A stretch of 16,490 bases of DNA, taken from the NCBI GenBank assembly GCA_964516305.1, contig CAZEZH010000071.1, forward strand, positions 1 through 16,490. The letters run 5' to 3'. Of this stretch, positions 14,211-16,490 are shown in pieces. Position 1 is the stretch's first letter. Every line of letters begins with the position of its first letter. This DNA comes from Lamprobacter sp964516305 (GTDB taxonomy: Bacteria; Pseudomonadota; Gammaproteobacteria; Chromatiales; Chromatiaceae). The notes beneath the pieces are model-generated. The model worked only from the letters and a program-made list of their open reading frames with translations, had not been told where the DNA came from and ran no database searches. The translations under genes were made by a program, and so were the position numbers.

Positions 14211-15309
14211 TTGGAAGACATCAACCCGATTCGTGCTCAGATCGCTGACCTCAAGGGGCGCCTCGAACTCCTTAGGGGGTATCTTTGACGTCGTCGGCAA
14301 GCAAGAACGCCTGACCGAGGTCCTGCGCGAACTCGAGGAGCCCGAGGTCTGGTCCGATCCCGAGCGCGCACAGGCGCTTGGACGCGAGCGCGCCTCGCTC
14401 GAGACCGTGGTCAGCACGGTCAAGGATCTTGACGAAGGTCTCGCCGATGCCGATGACCTGTTGGCGATGGCCGCCGATGAAGAGGATGCCGAGACGGTCG
14501 CGGCCGTTCTCGCCGACCTGCAAGGTTACGAGAAACGCGTCGGCGATCTCGAGTTCCGACGCATGTTCTCCGGCGAGATGGACCCCAAGAACGCCTTCAT
14601 CGATATCCAGGCTGGCTCCGGCGGGACCGAGGCGCAGGATTGGGCTGAGATGCTGCTGCGTATGTACCTGCGCTGGGCGGAGACCCACGACTTCAAGGCC
14701 GAGCTGACCGAGGTCTCGCCGGGTGATGTGGCAGGCATCAAATCGGCCACAGTGTCGGTCGAGGGCGATTATGCCTTCGGCTGGCTGCGCACTGAGACCG
14801 GGGTCCACCGGTTGGTGCGCAAGTCGCCGTTCGACTCGGGCAACCGGCGCCACACCTCGTTTGCGGCGGTGTTCGTCTCACCCGAAATCGACGACTCGTT
14901 CGAGGTCGAGATCAACCCGGCCGACCTGCGTATCGATGTCTATCGTGCGTCCGGTGCTGGTGGTCAGCACGTCAACCGAACCGAATCGGCGGTGCGCATC
15001 ACCCATCTGCCCACCAACGCCGTCACCCAATGCCAGAACGGCCGCTCGCAGCACGCCAACAAGGATCAGGCGATGAAGCAGCTCAAGGCCAAGCTCTATG
15101 AGATGGAGATGCAGAAGCGTCGCAGCGAGCAGCAGGCGCTGGAAGAGAGCAAGTCCGATATCGGCTGGGGCAGCCAGATCCGTTCCTATGTGCTGGATCA
15201 ATCCCGGATCAAAGATCTTCGCACCAATGTCGAGACAGGGAATACCCAGGCCGTGCTCGATGGCGGCCTTGATCCCTTCATTGAGGCGAGTCTGAAGAGC
15301 GGGCTTTGA
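14211..15309 (+). CDS. prfB: Peptide chain release factor 2, expressed by +1 programmed frameshift
   Basis: RF2 recognises UGA and UAA stop codons and releases the nascent chain. The gene is in two frames. A 25-codon first part starts at TTG 14211 (read as Met-Glu-Asp-Ile-Asn-Pro), preceded by GGAG at 14201-14204. It ends at TGA 14286-14288, and a +1 shift at CTT continues from GAC at 14287. The joined protein is 365 aa, identical in length to E. coli RF2. The anticodon-mimic SPF is at 205-207, GGQ at 250-252, and residue 246 is Ala, as in most highly active RF2 proteins (Thr in E. coli K-12). An annotation starting in the second frame would lose the true N-terminus. lysS follows, as in E. 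coli. Confidence 0.98.
14271..14288 (+). promoter_or_regulatory. RF2 autoregulatory +1 frameshift site
   Basis: The site CTTAGGGGGTATCTTTGA contains an internal Shine-Dalgarno-like AGGGGG (14274-14279), three bases, then the slippery CTT (14283-14285) and an in-frame TGA. When RF2 is scarce, the ribosome pauses at the UGA and slips from CUU to UUU. The core matches the E. coli prfB site exactly, and the stop is codon 26 in both. Confidence 0.98.
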
Positions 15310-15313
15310 AGCT

Positions 15314-15332
15314 TGAAGGGTGAAGGGTGAAG
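15314..15332 (+). repeat. Short tandem TGAAGGG repeat after prfB
   Basis: TGAAGGG occurs twice, followed by a partial third copy (TGAAG), beginning five bases after the prfB stop. The nearby TTGAAGC (15306-15312) is similar. The rest of the 169-nt prfB-lysS gap holds only a weak hairpin, GTCGC/GCGAC at 15357-15371 followed by TTT, which is too weak to call a terminator. Confidence 0.6.
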
Positions 15333-15478
15333 ACGCCGCGGAATTTGTGTTGGGGGGTCGCTGTCTGCGACTTTGGCTGGCGGCCCTGACTGGAAGAGAG
15401 TTAAGCGCGGGTGCTTTGGGCATCCGCTACCTGAGCTGATTGGGCTGCTGCGGTTGCCCTTGAGAGATTTTTGGAGCT

Positions 15479-16490
<1,012 letters not shown>

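Noticed and set aside
14079..14423. RAYT frame extension upstream to 14423
   Set aside because: It crosses the prfB promoter region and N-terminal coding sequence; the conserved RAYT N-terminus starts at MARLPRF (14078), behind a good ribosome-binding site.
15357..15374. Terminator between prfB and lysS
   Set aside because: The stem is only 5 bp plus G-U pairs, and the T-run is three bases; too weak to call.

Overview
The window looks like a chromosomal segment from a GC-rich gammaproteobacterium, probably of the Chromatiales (purple sulfur bacteria) or a close relative. The evidence is gene content and order. bioH-bioC-bioD is followed by a convergent nadK-recN pair, then hrcA-grpE-dnaK-dnaJ-dapB, then prfB-lysS. 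prfB carries the classical RF2 frameshift site, HrcA/CIRCE occurs together with a sigma-32-like promoter, and there is a PHA-granule-system gene. The exact genus cannot be read from the sequence alone.

Layout. 1-192: a C/A-rich, G- and T-poor leader without a supported gene, containing a hexamer repeat. 193-2942 (+): biotin genes bioH and bioC (4-nt ATGA overlap), then bioD after a 144-nt gap. BioH carries about 75 extra residues directly after its nucleophile helix. 2932-5474 (-): nadK then recN, overlapping by 7 nt; recN also overlaps bioD tail to tail by 11 nt. 5475-5722: divergent control region with a sigma-70-like promoter and a perfect CIRCE operator for hrcA. 5723-9735 (+): hrcA, grpE and dnaK, with a sigma-32-like promoter in front of dnaK and a strong terminator after it. 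9871-11832 (+): dnaJ and dapB. 11829-14078 (-): a Tat-exported class A beta-lactamase-fold serine hydrolase, a small PHA-system protein and a REP-associated tyrosine transposase (RAYT). A compound palindrome lies between the first two. 14211-15309 (+): prfB, expressed by +1 programmed frameshifting from a TTG start. 15479 to the window end (+): lysS, cut off by the window edge.

How the genes work together. BioC and BioH open and close the methyl-ester-masked pimeloyl-ACP route, and BioD makes dethiobiotin late in the same pathway. HrcA, GrpE, DnaK and DnaJ form the DnaK chaperone machine with its own repressor; the sequence suggests double control (HrcA/CIRCE for hrcA-grpE, a heat-shock sigma promoter for dnaK). 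RF2 and lysyl-tRNA synthetase are both translation factors and sit together as in E. coli.

I looked for an undescribed multi-gene system and did not find one. Most of the window is conserved housekeeping DNA. The accessory interest is concentrated in 11.8-14.1 kb (Tat hydrolase, compound palindrome, possible 41-codon ORF, PHA protein and RAYT) and in the BioH insertion.
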